Origin: Paenibacillus selenitireducens
Lineage (GTDB): Bacteria; Bacillota; Bacilli; Paenibacillales; Paenibacillaceae
Reading direction: 5' to 3'
DNA: 64,000 bases
Assembly: GCF_002021565.1 (NCBI RefSeq)
Contig: NZ_MSZX01000016.1
Span: 27-64,026, forward strand
Part shown: one piece after another, positions 32,056 to 41,912 of the stretch
Position numbering within the stretch: the stretch's first letter is position 1
How the letters are laid out: every line of letters starts with the position of its first letter
The notes under the pieces: generated by a model
What the model was told of the DNA's origin: nothing
Seen by the model: only the letters and a program-made list of their open reading frames with translations
The model's database searches: none
Position numbers and translations under genes: made by a program

Positions 32056-34323
32056 TTATTCATTCGAATTTTGTTTTCGATATTCACTCGGAGAAATACC
32101 ATAATACTTTTTGAATGTCGTCGTGAAGGTGGAGGAATTCATATACCCTGTCTTTTCCCCGATATCACCGATCGACAAGGAGCTGTCCTTCAGCAGTTCT
32201 TTCGCGTGCGATAGTCTCACTTTATTGAGATACTCAACGTAGTTGATCCCAAAAGTCCTTTTAAAATAGCTTGAAAAATATTTTGGCGACGTTCCCGAGA
32301 TTTCCGCAATCTGATCCAGATATAAATTCTCCATATAGTGCAGCTCGATGTACTGCGAAATAAAGTTAGGATTGAGACGGTTCGTCTCCTCCTGTTTGCT
32401 GTGTTTGGCAATATGCTTCGCTGCTTCTATCAGGGCACGCTCGATATCCAGATAATCATGGGCATAATCGATCCTCTGCAGAAACTGCTGCTCCAGCTTA
32501 TACATTTCATCATCTGCGTTGGCAGTTACACTCGCATGTCTCAGCAGGTACAGGAACATCGTTTTGGCGATATGCGCCATCTGGTGATGATGGACATTTC
32601 GTTTCGCGTTCTCCCTGAGCGTCTCGGAAATGATCTCTTTGGCCTCCTGCAGCTTGCCATTCGACATGTAGTTGGACAGCTTTTCGATTCGATCGAACGG
32701 GAAATACAGACTCCATCCGTAATGAATCTTTTCTACATCGAGCACATTCGACGGTTCATTCACGGCTCTGTATAACAAGCCATTCATGGCGCTGCGATAT
32801 GCCAGCTGATAATTCATCAGTTCGGCAGCATACAGCTTGCTCACGCTCGCCCACACCGAATAACCCGGCAGCTCTTCCTGTTCCAGATTCGCGCACAACC
32901 GTTTCAGGCGCTTTAACAGCACGGCCCGATCACTTGGCTGCCCCATGCCAACAAACGAGACAAAATGAAGGTTTTTGTCATAGATCACATGGACATCATC
33001 ACTTTCCTCCTGCAGAACCGTAGTCAGAACCGCAGCGATTCTCTCCACGGGCATTGCCGATTGCTGCTCTTTGTCCTTCTGATCCAAATGAAACATAATC
33101 AATACAAAATATTTGCTGTGTACGGTATCGCTGTAGCTGCTCTGCAGCTGTAAATCATGATCGGCAGCGTAAGCGTATTCATCGACAGCTTGCAGAAATA
33201 AGCTTCGGCGGGCTTCCGACTCCGCTAGCTTCAATTGTTGCCTGGTCTCATCGATCTCCATTTGCATTTTCACGACGCCGCTTAAAATTTTGCGGAAATC
33301 ATTCCCTCTGCTTGTGCCGCCAAGCTGACGAATGATCTTCTTGACCGGCCTGTTCAAATAAATGCTGAGAAGTACAGACAGCAGGACCGCGCTGATGATG
33401 GCTGATAACATAATCATTTCATTGGCTCCGATGACGGAATCGATATTCTGGAACTGGTACGGCACCTTATTGATATAAACAAAATCGTTAAAATCCGACT
33501 TGTAAAAGTTGTATTGATAGTCTTCTTTCTTCAAAGAAGCTTCTTGGGACGAATTGAAATAGACCTCGTCAATTATTCCCGATAAATCGGAATTCGTGTC
33601 CGTACTCAGAATCACGCTGCGGTCTTGATCGAGTACGATAAGCGAAGCGCCCGGAATCATCAGCTTCTGGTTTACATATTTCAGCAAGGCTGCCTCATCA
33701 ATGAGAAGGACGATGTTTTTGTTCGAAATCCGGACCTTATTCCCGCCGGCGGCGATCATCAGCTTTTTCCTTTGCCACGATGCATCCGTTGCGACTTTGA
33801 AATATTGCCCGGGCATCACCTTAAAGCTGTTTTTTCCCTTCATATACGTGCGCCAGTAATTCTCGTTATACAAGTCATGCTTGTATTTCTTATCGAACAA
33901 TTGGCTGAGACTGCTCGTACCGATGGAGGTGATGGCCAGATCTATATCATCATAGAATACGATGACTTCCTCGATGAAATCCACGGAGGAGACGAGCGCT
34001 GCAATGCTATCCCGCATTGTATAAACCTTAGCCATGTCAATACGCCCGTCTTCTTCCGATTCCAGACTGCTATAAGGAAGCCCGTGAATGGTATGGATGA
34101 TGTTGTTGATCGTCCGAAAGCTGTTGTCGAAAGATTGAATCATTGTTTTTACCGCAAGAGTGTTGTTTTGTGCGACTTTCTCATAGATACCGGAGATGGA
34201 GTTTTTGTATACAATATAATTGGATACATACATGATACCGATGACTAGGAGCAGCGAACAAAAAATTTGCACGATACCCAGATTCGTAAAAAAGCGCTTC
34301 AAGGAGTAGTCATCCTTTCTCAT
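32056..34323 (-). CDS. Membrane-spanning AraC family regulator
   Basis: A 755-residue protein. Transmembrane helices at about 12-34 and 300-322 bracket an extracellular sensor region, followed by a linker domain and a C-terminal AraC double helix-turn-helix (about 655-755; FISQYIELHYMENLYLDQIAEI, FTTTFKKYYGISPSEYRK). Such membrane AraC proteins typically accompany and activate LplABC/YtcQP-type oligosaccharide transporters in Paenibacillus. It lies 52 bases after the second permease gene, same strand. I see no strong ribosome site before the ATG. Confidence 0.9.
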   Translation of the reverse strand: MRKDDYSLKRFFTNLGIVQIFCSLLLVIGIMYVSNYIVYKNSISGIYEKVAQNNTLAVKTMIQSFDNSFRTINNIIHTIHGLPYSSLESEEDGRIDMAKVYTMRDSIAALVSSVDFIEEVIVFYDDIDLAITSIGTSSLSQLFDKKYKHDLYNENYWRTYMKGKNSFKVMPGQYFKVATDASWQRKKLMIAAGGNKVRISNKNIVLLIDEAALLKYVNQKLMIPGASLIVLDQDRSVILSTDTNSDLSGIIDEVYFNSSQEASLKKEDYQYNFYKSDFNDFVYINKVPYQFQNIDSVIGANEMIMLSAIISAVLLSVLLSIYLNRPVKKIIRQLGGTSRGNDFRKILSGVVKMQMEIDETRQQLKLAESEARRSLFLQAVDEYAYAADHDLQLQSSYSDTVHSKYFVLIMFHLDQKDKEQQSAMPVERIAAVLTTVLQEESDDVHVIYDKNLHFVSFVGMGQPSDRAVLLKRLKRLCANLEQEELPGYSVWASVSKLYAAELMNYQLAYRSAMNGLLYRAVNEPSNVLDVEKIHYGWSLYFPFDRIEKLSNYMSNGKLQEAKEIISETLRENAKRNVHHHQMAHIAKTMFLYLLRHASVTANADDEMYKLEQQFLQRIDYAHDYLDIERALIEAAKHIAKHSKQEETNRLNPNFISQYIELHYMENLYLDQIAEISGTSPKYFSSYFKRTFGINYVEYLNKVRLSHAKELLKDSSLSIGDIGEKTGYMNSSTFTTTFKKYYGISPSEYRKQNSNE

Positions 34324-34375
34324 AATTGTTTATCCAATCAATTATACATAAGAAGAAATGACTTCGTCGTCCTAT

Positions 34376-35239
34376 TTATCCCTTCTCAGAACCTAACATG
34401 ACACCCTTCGCAAAGTATTTTTGAGCAAACGGATAAATCAGTAAGACAGGAATCATCGACAGCACAATCGTCGCATTCTTCTTCGCTTGCGGGGCGAGTG
34501 CCGCCGCATCGACCAATCCAGTCTTTGTGCCTTCATCGAAGATGAGCATATCTCGAAGAACGACCTGAAGCGGATACATACTTGAATCCGTTAAATAAAT
34601 CATCGGCAGGAAGAAGCTGTTCCAGTGGCCCATGAAATAAAAGAGCCCGATGGACGCCAACGCTGGCTTGGATAGCGGAATGACAATGTTGAACAGGATC
34701 CTGTATTCAGAGGCCCCATCGATCAGCGCCGATTCACGGACCTGCGAAGACATACTCTCATAGAAGCTCTTCAGAATGATGAGCTCCATCGTCCAAATCG
34801 CATTTGGAATCACGAGTGCCCATACCGTATCGGTAAGTCCCAGCCCATGTACGATCAGATAATTCGGAATGATGCCCGGATTAAGGAACATCGTTAGCAC
34901 GATGCCTATCATCCAATATTTACGCCAGATGAAATCAGGACGGGACAACGGATAAGCCGCGATCGCAGTCAGCAGTAAGTTGATAAAGGTCCCGAATCCT
35001 GTATAGAATATCGTATTTAAGTACGCCCTCGGTATCCGATCGTCTTTTAGAACATCCAAGTAAGCATCAAAGTTAATGCCTTTGGGAAACAAAGTGATTT
35101 TCCCCTGAACAACGGAAGCCGTATCACTTATCGATATCGAGAAAATATAAATGATCGGATAAACCGTAATAAGACCAACGCAGCATAGGAGCAGGGCGTT
35201 GATGACTCCGAACAGGTTAAGCTTTGATTCTCCTACCAT
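34376..35239 (-). CDS. Carbohydrate ABC transporter permease (LplC/YtcP type)
   Basis: A 287-residue six-helix permease with the binding-protein-dependent transport EAA loop (YESMSSQVRESALIDGASEYRI). It overlaps the preceding permease gene by seven bases. With the partner permease and the lipoprotein it forms an oligosaccharide importer; the ATPase is not encoded here and is probably a shared MsmX-like subunit. Confidence 0.95.
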   Translation of the reverse strand: MVGESKLNLFGVINALLLCCVGLITVYPIIYIFSISISDTASVVQGKITLFPKGINFDAYLDVLKDDRIPRAYLNTIFYTGFGTFINLLLTAIAAYPLSRPDFIWRKYWMIGIVLTMFLNPGIIPNYLIVHGLGLTDTVWALVIPNAIWTMELIILKSFYESMSSQVRESALIDGASEYRILFNIVIPLSKPALASIGLFYFMGHWNSFFLPMIYLTDSSMYPLQVVLRDMLIFDEGTKTGLVDAAALAPQAKKNATIVLSMIPVLLIYPFAQKYFAKGVMLGSEKG

Positions 35240-36210
35240 AGCCCTTTACCTCCAGCCTTTCTGCTTATGAAGTTTGCCGACAGCAGCATAATCATGGCGA
35301 TTAAAGCTTCAAACATGCCAACAGCGGCAGCATAGCTGTAATTGGATTCAATCAAACCTTTTCTGTATACATAAGTGGAGAATACATCTGCTACTTCGTA
35401 TGTCGTCGGCGTGTAGAGCAGCAGTACCTTCTCATATCCGATACGAAGCATATTGCCCGTTTTCAAAATGAACATAATGAGAATCGTCGGCATCAGACTA
35501 GGAATCGTAATATACCAAAGGCTCTTCAATCTGCTGCATCCATCCACCCTGGCTGCTTCATACAGCGTTGGGCTAATACCGGCGATCGCAGCGAGATAGA
35601 TGATGGCTTCATAGCCCATGTTCGCCCAAATATCCGACGCGACATAAATGGTACGGAACCACTCAGGCATAATCAAAAAGTAAATTTTCTCAAATCCTAG
35701 CGCGGCAATCAGCTTGTTGATCAAGCCGCTGCTTGGCGATAAAAAGTCGATCACCATGCTGCAAATAATGACAACGGACAAAAATGCCGGTAAATAGGTA
35801 AGCGTCTGAATTGATTTTCCAAGCCACTTCACCCGAAGTTCATTGAGCGAGATCGCCAAAAGAATCGGAATCGGAAATCCGAATATCAAATTGAAAAAAC
35901 CTAATGCCAGCGTATTTTTGAACAGCAGCACGAAATCATTGCTTGAGAAAAACTTGACGAAATGCTTGAGACCGACCCACTTGCTGCCCAAGATGCCTTC
36001 GAATACACTATAGTCCTTGAAGGCAATCGTTAAGCCGAACATTGGCCCGTATCGGAAAACAACATAAAATATGAGGCATGGCAGAAAGAGGACCAATAGC
36101 TGTCTGTCCCGTTTCATATGCTTCAGCGTCCCGGTCAGTGACGCGGTAACCCGTGACGTAAGTGTTGACTTATTCAGTGTAAGGACCTTCTCCGTGTTGG
36201 GGTTTGGCAC
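35233..36210 (-). CDS. Carbohydrate ABC transporter permease (LplB/YtcO type)
   Basis: A 325-residue six-helix permease with the EAA-like loop (PTLYEAARVDGCSRLKSLWYI). The first helix starts near residue 40 (LLVLFLPCLIFYVVFRYGPMF). The start is GTG 36210 after AGGAGGAG. It is encoded between the binding lipoprotein and LplC-type permease. Confidence 0.95.
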   Translation of the reverse strand: MPNPNTEKVLTLNKSTLTSRVTASLTGTLKHMKRDRQLLVLFLPCLIFYVVFRYGPMFGLTIAFKDYSVFEGILGSKWVGLKHFVKFFSSNDFVLLFKNTLALGFFNLIFGFPIPILLAISLNELRVKWLGKSIQTLTYLPAFLSVVIICSMVIDFLSPSSGLINKLIAALGFEKIYFLIMPEWFRTIYVASDIWANMGYEAIIYLAAIAGISPTLYEAARVDGCSRLKSLWYITIPSLMPTILIMFILKTGNMLRIGYEKVLLLYTPTTYEVADVFSTYVYRKGLIESNYSYAAAVGMFEALIAMIMLLSANFISRKAGGKGLW

Positions 36211-36298
36211 GTTTCTTCTCCTCCTGGATGCTGATGAATGGCACTTTGGAGCATAAAGCCCTTCATGCCATTCATCATCCTAATCATCCTAAATTATT

Positions 36299-37912
36299 CT
36301 ATTTATTGGCATCATAGCGTTTTTGAGCCTGGTTATACACGTCAGCATACTTGCTTGCACCCATCTTCTCAGCTTTTGCCAGCCAATCAGCCCATTCCTT
36401 GTCTCCATAGTTCTTGTTAACGATATACTTCGCATTAAATTCATTCATAGATTTCATAATCGAGGTTTGCAGTTCAGCAATTGTAGCGATTTCTTCCTCG
36501 GTTAGATTGAGTATAGGATCCATCGGTTCAAATTTGTTGGCAGATACAATCTTATCTTGAGCTTCTTGTTCTTTCTCCGTGAAGTTGTAGTATACAGAGC
36601 GATGATCCGGATTCAGGTACATGCCCTCAACCCACATGCCGTAATTCTCTTCCAATGCTTTGATCTCTACCGTTGCTAGATCTTTTAATTCTGGATATAC
36701 CGGCTTACCTTTGTCATCGAAGTTAAAGTTTACGCCCTCAACACCAAGCGTAATCAGCTCTGAACCCGATGGGCTCGTTAAATAGTCAAGCAATTTGAGT
36801 GCAGCTTCTTTATTCGCGTTATTGGCCACCGAGATCCCGAAGTCTGCATCGATCTTTGGCAGCGTGCGGATGTTGCCCGTAGGTCCGACCGGATTGCCGT
36901 AACGTAGGTTATACTCAGGATTTTCCGCGCTGACTTGGTTGTAGAACAGTTCAAGACGTCCGATCCAGTCCCATGTCACGAATGATTTGCCGGTCGTCAT
37001 TTTGGCCGTCCAGGATTCACTCGTAGCGGTCAGGAATTCTTGGTCCAGCAACCCTTCGTTATACAGCTTTTTCAGGAAATCGATCATTTCTTTATACTCC
37101 GGCTGTGTGCCGGCGAATTTCCATGTTTTATCGGACTCGGCATAATAGGCAGGATAGCTCATGCCGCCGATGCCCCAGCCGTAAGCAAGATCTCGAAAGA
37201 TATCTTCTTTCGTTTTGGAAGCCATCGGATAGGAATCCGGATAAATTTCTTTTAATTTTTTCAGCGCCTGATAGAACTCTTCCGTATTGGTCCATTCCGG
37301 AATATTGTTTTTATCGAAAATATCTTTGCGATACATCATGCCGTGGTTAACGTCGCGGTTCATGTTATAAATCGGCCATGAATAGAGCTTGTTATTCTCA
37401 TCGCCGAATGAATTGGCAACCCATGGATTCTCATCAACATATAATTTTTTGAAGTTCGGCAGCATATCCACATAGTCATTGATAGCCACGACCGCTTTTT
37501 GTTGGCCGATTTTCTTCAGCTCAGAAGGTTTAAGCCCGTTGAAAATATCCGGAAGCTTACCGGATGCGACGATCAGACGAAGCTTGTCTTCGAATGTCGC
37601 CGAAGAATAGTTTTGGAATTCTACGGTAATCCCCGTGCGTTTCTCAATTTCCTTCGCAACCAGCTTGTCGTTAAGCGGCGTTTCACTAACGACCATCCAG
37701 GTGATCTTCGTTGGCTTATCGACGAGCGGAAGCTTTAATCCCCCGGTATCGCCATATTGTTTCGAGGTATCTTCCACTACTGTGTTGCTTGGCGCATTCG
37801 CTGTTTCATTTGAAGCTTTCTCATTCTTGTCGTTGCTCCCCGAACCGCATGCAGCCAGCAGTGAACCTGCTAACATCAGGACAAGCGCCATGCTGAGAAT
37901 CCTTTTTGACAT
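36299..37912 (-). CDS. Extracellular solute-binding lipoprotein (LplA type)
   Basis: A 537-residue family 1 substrate-binding lipoprotein with lipobox LAAC (Cys22). The mature protein begins with a Gly/Asn/Glu-rich linker (NDKNEKASNE). Length and sequence (KITWMVVSETPLNDKLVAKE, GITVEFQNYS) match the large LplA/YtcQ oligosaccharide-binding group. A promoter and a possible catabolite-repression site lie just upstream. It is the first gene of the transporter set. Confidence 0.94.
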   Translation of the reverse strand: MSKRILSMALVLMLAGSLLAACGSGSNDKNEKASNETANAPSNTVVEDTSKQYGDTGGLKLPLVDKPTKITWMVVSETPLNDKLVAKEIEKRTGITVEFQNYSSATFEDKLRLIVASGKLPDIFNGLKPSELKKIGQQKAVVAINDYVDMLPNFKKLYVDENPWVANSFGDENNKLYSWPIYNMNRDVNHGMMYRKDIFDKNNIPEWTNTEEFYQALKKLKEIYPDSYPMASKTKEDIFRDLAYGWGIGGMSYPAYYAESDKTWKFAGTQPEYKEMIDFLKKLYNEGLLDQEFLTATSESWTAKMTTGKSFVTWDWIGRLELFYNQVSAENPEYNLRYGNPVGPTGNIRTLPKIDADFGISVANNANKEAALKLLDYLTSPSGSELITLGVEGVNFNFDDKGKPVYPELKDLATVEIKALEENYGMWVEGMYLNPDHRSVYYNFTEKEQEAQDKIVSANKFEPMDPILNLTEEEIATIAELQTSIMKSMNEFNAKYIVNKNYGDKEWADWLAKAEKMGASKYADVYNQAQKRYDANK

Positions 37913-38216
37913 GTTTGTTCCTCCCCTTGTAATATGTGATGATTTTCTTCGTGCCCGAAGCGTTCATTCGGACAATTCAAATTGTAGATGGTGGAAAATA
38001 TTTCGTAAATGAAGCGTTTTCATTTGCTGTTGTTTTTTGACCCGAAATATGATGGAAAACCAGGAAAAACCTTATATATCAAGCGATTTCTTAGTGTGGA
38101 AAAAGCTAAAGAGGTGGAAAATGCTTTATAAATATTTCGCTTTTTTTACTTTCCGTATTTCCACAATTCATTCCATTTGATCAAACGAATATAAATCAGC
38201 AGGGCATTCCAATTTC
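37913..38216. other. Intergenic region before the transporter operon
   Basis: About 300 bases, AT-rich, without a gene. It holds the promoter and cre-like site at its left part; the right part (38040-38216) shows no hairpin with a T-run and no reading frame worth calling. Confidence 0.5.
37981..38022 (-). promoter_or_regulatory. Promoter of the transporter operon with a possible cre site
   Basis: Minus strand: TTTACG (38009-38004), spacer 17, TACAAT (37986-37981). A cre-like AAGCGTTTTCA core at 38012-38022 (plus strand) overlaps the -35 box and matches the CcpA operator except at the leading TG. Glucose repression is therefore plausible. Confidence 0.5.
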
Positions 38217-39119
38217 TTATAAAAGGACAGGGTTCCCCGATCGCCTGCTCTCCTCGGCTGCCTCTACAAAACGGATAACTTCCAGGGTCTCCTTTGAGTC
38301 CAGTGGAGGGGTCTGCGTATGGAACAGAATCATAACCTGTTCAAGCAAGCTGGCATAAACAGGTTTTCTATCTAAATCAATCTCGACCGCTGAGATTTGT
38401 CCCTCCCGGTGAATGATTGCGCTGAAGGGAGTTTCAGGCAAGCGGCTGAGCCTGACCGTTCCCGAACGCCCATCTTTCCAAATCGCAGCGATTACATCAT
38501 AATCTTCCGTCGTGGTTACACGGACTTCCGAGCAGCCCTTGCCCATAATAGCATAGAGGAGCTCAACCGAATGAATGCCATACCAATAATAGTAGGATTG
38601 TGTGGGTTCCACGGCCAAAGGGCCGCCGACATCAGCGCCAGTCACAGCCACAGCGCCTCCACGTTCTAAATCATCCGATATTTGCTGGGCATATCTCAAA
38701 GCTGAACTGCTCATCAACGGAAGCTGATGCTGCTGGGCGATCCGAAATATCTCTTTGGCGTCCCCGCTGTTTAGCGCTAACGGTTTATCGATAAAGACCG
38801 GTTTGCCGTATGGAGCGATCCGCCTGAACTGATCCAGATGTACCCGGCCATCCGCGGATGTAAGCAAGATGGCGTCACAATTCGCAGCAACCTCCTCGGG
38901 ACTATCCAATTTCCGGACACCGAACTCGGTTTCGAGCGTCGCCATAAAACCTTCCACCCGATCTGCGCTAAGCGGGAAGTCTAGCGACCCGCCTAAAAAA
39001 GCTGCTACAACTTTCCCTCCCGGCACATGATTCGCGTCGGTTGGGTCGTTGAGCAGCCTCGTAAATGCAACAGAATGGGAGGAATCCGTACCAACAAGAC
39101 CTATGTTTATAGAATCCAC
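38217..39119 (-). CDS. Gfo/Idh/MocA family oxidoreductase
   Basis: A 300-residue NAD(P)-dependent oxidoreductase. The Rossmann start INIGLVGTDSSHSVAF is unusual in having GTDSS in place of the common GxGxxG. The EKP-type motif appears as KPVFIDKPLALN. These enzymes act on sugars, inositols or related compounds. It begins 33 bases after the M20 gene and shares the catabolic operon. Confidence 0.85.
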   Translation of the reverse strand: MDSINIGLVGTDSSHSVAFTRLLNDPTDANHVPGGKVVAAFLGGSLDFPLSADRVEGFMATLETEFGVRKLDSPEEVAANCDAILLTSADGRVHLDQFRRIAPYGKPVFIDKPLALNSGDAKEIFRIAQQHQLPLMSSSALRYAQQISDDLERGGAVAVTGADVGGPLAVEPTQSYYYWYGIHSVELLYAIMGKGCSEVRVTTTEDYDVIAAIWKDGRSGTVRLSRLPETPFSAIIHREGQISAVEIDLDRKPVYASLLEQVMILFHTQTPPLDSKETLEVIRFVEAAEESRRSGNPVLL

Positions 39120-39152
39120 CTTGATCTCCCCTTTCCAGATAACTGCTAGTCG

Positions 39153-40328
39153 CTAGTCCGCCGACAACCTCTGTAGTGCAATAGCCGCAAGCAAGGAGGC
39201 ACCAAGCGGAATGCATTCCTCATTCAGTTCATATTTCGGATGATGAAGCCCGTAAGCGCTGCTCGCGTCAACGGCAGGACCCGAGCCCAGCCAGAAGAAG
39301 CAGCCTGGCACATGCTGCAAATAGACGGAGAAGTCCTCACCCGCCAAGGTCGGATCCGCCACGACTCTCCGCTCAGTTCCGATCATGCGGTCAATCACTT
39401 GCTCAACATGGCTCACGCATTCATCATGATTCACCAAGACCGGCGTTTGCTCGATGTAATGAAGCTTCGCCTTACATTGGTAAGCTTCGGCAATTTGCTT
39501 CACGATCCGTTCTATTCTTTCAGGCATTTGCTGCTGAACCTTCGCATCAAATGTGCGAATCGTCCCCGTCATTTCCGCGTAATGCGGAATGACATTGTTC
39601 GCTTCTCCCGATTTGATGCTGCCGATCGTGACCACGACGGGATCGAAGGGAGACATCTCTCTGCTGACAATGCTCTGCAGCGCCATGACGATGGCCGAAG
39701 CGCACACGACCGGATCTATGCTCTGGTTCGGAATCGCGCCATGTCCGCCTCGGCCCTCTAGATGAATTTCGATCCGGTCCACAGAACCCATCAAGGAACC
39801 GCAGCGTGTAGCCGTCATTCCCGCTGGCAGCGTCGGAAGATTATGCAGGCCATAGATCTCATCGACGCCCTCCAGTGCCCCCTGCGCAATCATCGCCTTC
39901 GCCCCCGCATTAATCTCCTCGGCCGCTTGAAATAGAAAGCGGACGGTGCCCTTTATTTTTACGGCTGCAAGCAGTTTGGCCGCGCCAAGCAAAATGGCCG
40001 TATGCGCATCATGTCCGCATGCATGCATCATACCCGGGCGGGTAGAGGCGAACTCGAGACCCGATTGCTCATGAATCGGAAGGGCATCCATATCGGCACG
40101 AAGCGCAATGACCGGCCCCGGCTGCTCCCCCTTCAGTTCAGCGACAATGCTGAATCCGCCGACTCCGGCCCGAAATTCGAGTCCGAGCTGCTTAAGCTGC
40201 TCGGCAACTTTGGCAGCCGTCTCCGACTCTTGCAGGCTGAGTTCGGGAAAACGGTGCAGGTCCCTGCGAAATGCGATCAATTCCGCCTCAAGCTGCTTGC
40301 CCGATTGAACGAATGTTGACAAAGTCAT
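39153..40328 (-). CDS. M20 family metallo-amidohydrolase
   Basis: A 391-residue M20D peptidase/hippurate-hydrolase-type amidohydrolase. I use ATG 40328, six bases after GAGGAGGG. Metal ligands appear in MHACGHDAHTA and EEINAGAKAM, and GGRGGHGAIPNQSID is the dimerisation segment. It would release an amine from an N-acylated compound. The stop of sdaAA lies next to it (TGA at 40333-40331), so they are coupled. Its substrate is unknown; placing it beside serine dehydratase suggests an N-acyl-serine or similar substrate, which is only a guess. Confidence 0.88.
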   Translation of the reverse strand: MTLSTFVQSGKQLEAELIAFRRDLHRFPELSLQESETAAKVAEQLKQLGLEFRAGVGGFSIVAELKGEQPGPVIALRADMDALPIHEQSGLEFASTRPGMMHACGHDAHTAILLGAAKLLAAVKIKGTVRFLFQAAEEINAGAKAMIAQGALEGVDEIYGLHNLPTLPAGMTATRCGSLMGSVDRIEIHLEGRGGHGAIPNQSIDPVVCASAIVMALQSIVSREMSPFDPVVVTIGSIKSGEANNVIPHYAEMTGTIRTFDAKVQQQMPERIERIVKQIAEAYQCKAKLHYIEQTPVLVNHDECVSHVEQVIDRMIGTERRVVADPTLAGEDFSVYLQHVPGCFFWLGSGPAVDASSAYGLHHPKYELNEECIPLGASLLAAIALQRLSAD

Positions 40329-40330
40329 CG

Positions 40331-41215
40331 TCAACCCTCCTCATTAGCATAAAGTTCTTTCATCATCTTTCTGCCCGTAGGTGTCTGCGCAAGACCGCCT
40401 AAAGCCGTCTCACGATGCTTCTCAGGCATGGCGCTTCCCACCTCTAGCATAACATCGATGACTTCATCCGATGGAATGACGCTTTTAATGCCTGAGAGCG
40501 CCATATCCGCAGCGGCCATTGCCGTGACGGCACCGAAGCCGTTCCTGACGATGCAAGGGATTTCAACTAGGCCTGCGACCGGATCACATATAAGGCCAAG
40601 CGTATTTTTGAGCGCCAATCCGACCGCATGCACCGCCTGTTCCGGCGTGCCGCCGCGCAGCTCCACCAATGCTCCGGCCGCCATGCCGATCGCAGAGCCT
40701 ATCTCAGCCTGACATCCGCCTTCGGCACCCGACACGAACGAATTATTGGCGATAACGTAACCTATGGCTCCCGCGCTGAAAAGCCCCTGGACCATATACG
40801 CATCGCTCCAGCCAAAACGCTCCTGCGAGCTGACGAACACGCCTGGAATGATGCCGCAGGATCCTGCCGTCGGCGTAGCTATAACCCGCCCCATGGAGGC
40901 ATTTATTTCAGAAACTGCCAAAGCATAGGCCATCGCGGTGCAGGATTCCGCTCCTAGAGAAGGAACGCCGTTATGCAAATACGAATGAACCCGTCTGGCA
41001 TCGCCGCCCGTTAATCCGCTGCGGGGTTTCGCGTCGCTCTCAATCCCTTTGTGAACCGCTTCTTTCATAATTTCATAATACGCGGCCATTTGTTCTATCA
41101 CTTGCTGAGCGAGTTTTCCCGTCTCGGCGGCCTGCTCCGTCATCATCAGCTGTCCGATCGTGACCGATTCCTCTTCACATAACCGAATCAATTGCTCTAA
41201 ATTCGTAAACCTCAT
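40331..41215 (-). CDS. sdaAA: L-serine dehydratase, alpha subunit
   Basis: Converts L-serine to pyruvate and ammonia with a 4Fe-4S cluster. The 294-residue alpha chain contains the expected cysteine motifs (AESCTAMA, TAGSCGIIPG, GLICDPVAG, IPCIVRNG). ATG 41215 overlaps the sdaAB stop. Together with the M20 and aldolase genes it forms part of a catabolic operon rather than a free-standing serine pathway. Confidence 0.95.
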   Translation of the reverse strand: MRFTNLEQLIRLCEEESVTIGQLMMTEQAAETGKLAQQVIEQMAAYYEIMKEAVHKGIESDAKPRSGLTGGDARRVHSYLHNGVPSLGAESCTAMAYALAVSEINASMGRVIATPTAGSCGIIPGVFVSSQERFGWSDAYMVQGLFSAGAIGYVIANNSFVSGAEGGCQAEIGSAIGMAAGALVELRGGTPEQAVHAVGLALKNTLGLICDPVAGLVEIPCIVRNGFGAVTAMAAADMALSGIKSVIPSDEVIDVMLEVGSAMPEKHRETALGGLAQTPTGRKMMKELYANEEG

Positions 41216-41895
41216 ATGCTATCCCCCTTAGCGGTGAGATGAATAAGGCGAACCCTGTAAACATCAGATATTTCGGCAATCCTGCCGATAAATTCGCAGT
41301 CCAATATCTCATCGCTCTCAATCACGGTGAGGGCATCGCCGCTTCTGGACTTTCGGTCAACCTCCATATAGCCGATATTGGCATCGGCATGCTTGAAAAT
41401 ATCCATCATTTCAGCCAGAATCCCGCGCCGGTCAGCATGAAAGATCAGTAGGGTCGGATAGATCGCCGTAAATTTCACGTCGAAATCATCGATGCTGACG
41501 ATCTCAATATTGCCGCCGCCGATGGAGCTGCCCGTCACGAAAATCCTGTGCTCCCCCCGCTGAAGTATCATTGTTGCTGTATTGGGATGTACCCCGACCT
41601 TCTGGGCTGAACGAACATCTACTTCCATACCGGCATCCTTGGCGAGGTCATAAGCATCCCTGATCCGCATATCATCGGTATCGTAATTCAGTAGACCGGC
41701 AATCATCGCAAGATCCGTACCGTGACCACGGTAGGTTGCAGCGAAGGAGCCGTAAAAAATGATCTCTGCACGCTCCGGCAGCGCCCCAAGCGCATGGCGG
41801 GCCGTTCTTCCAAGGCGAACGGCTCCGGCGGTATGGGAGCTGGAGGGGCCTACCATGCTCGGACCGATAATCGAAAATACATCCTTAAACCGCAT
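41212..41895 (-). CDS. sdaAB: L-serine dehydratase, beta subunit
   Basis: A 227-residue beta chain. N-terminal SMVGPSSSHTAGAVRLG is the family signature and a C-terminal ACT domain (about 150-225, FHADRRGILAEMMDIFKHAD) should sense amino acid. RBS CGGAGGG. It overlaps sdaAA by four bases, so the two are translationally coupled. Confidence 0.95.
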   Translation of the reverse strand: MRFKDVFSIIGPSMVGPSSSHTAGAVRLGRTARHALGALPERAEIIFYGSFAATYRGHGTDLAMIAGLLNYDTDDMRIRDAYDLAKDAGMEVDVRSAQKVGVHPNTATMILQRGEHRIFVTGSSIGGGNIEIVSIDDFDVKFTAIYPTLLIFHADRRGILAEMMDIFKHADANIGYMEVDRKSRSGDALTVIESDEILDCEFIGRIAEISDVYRVRLIHLTAKGDSI

Positions 41896-41912
41896 GCTTA
41901 AGCCCTCCGCTT

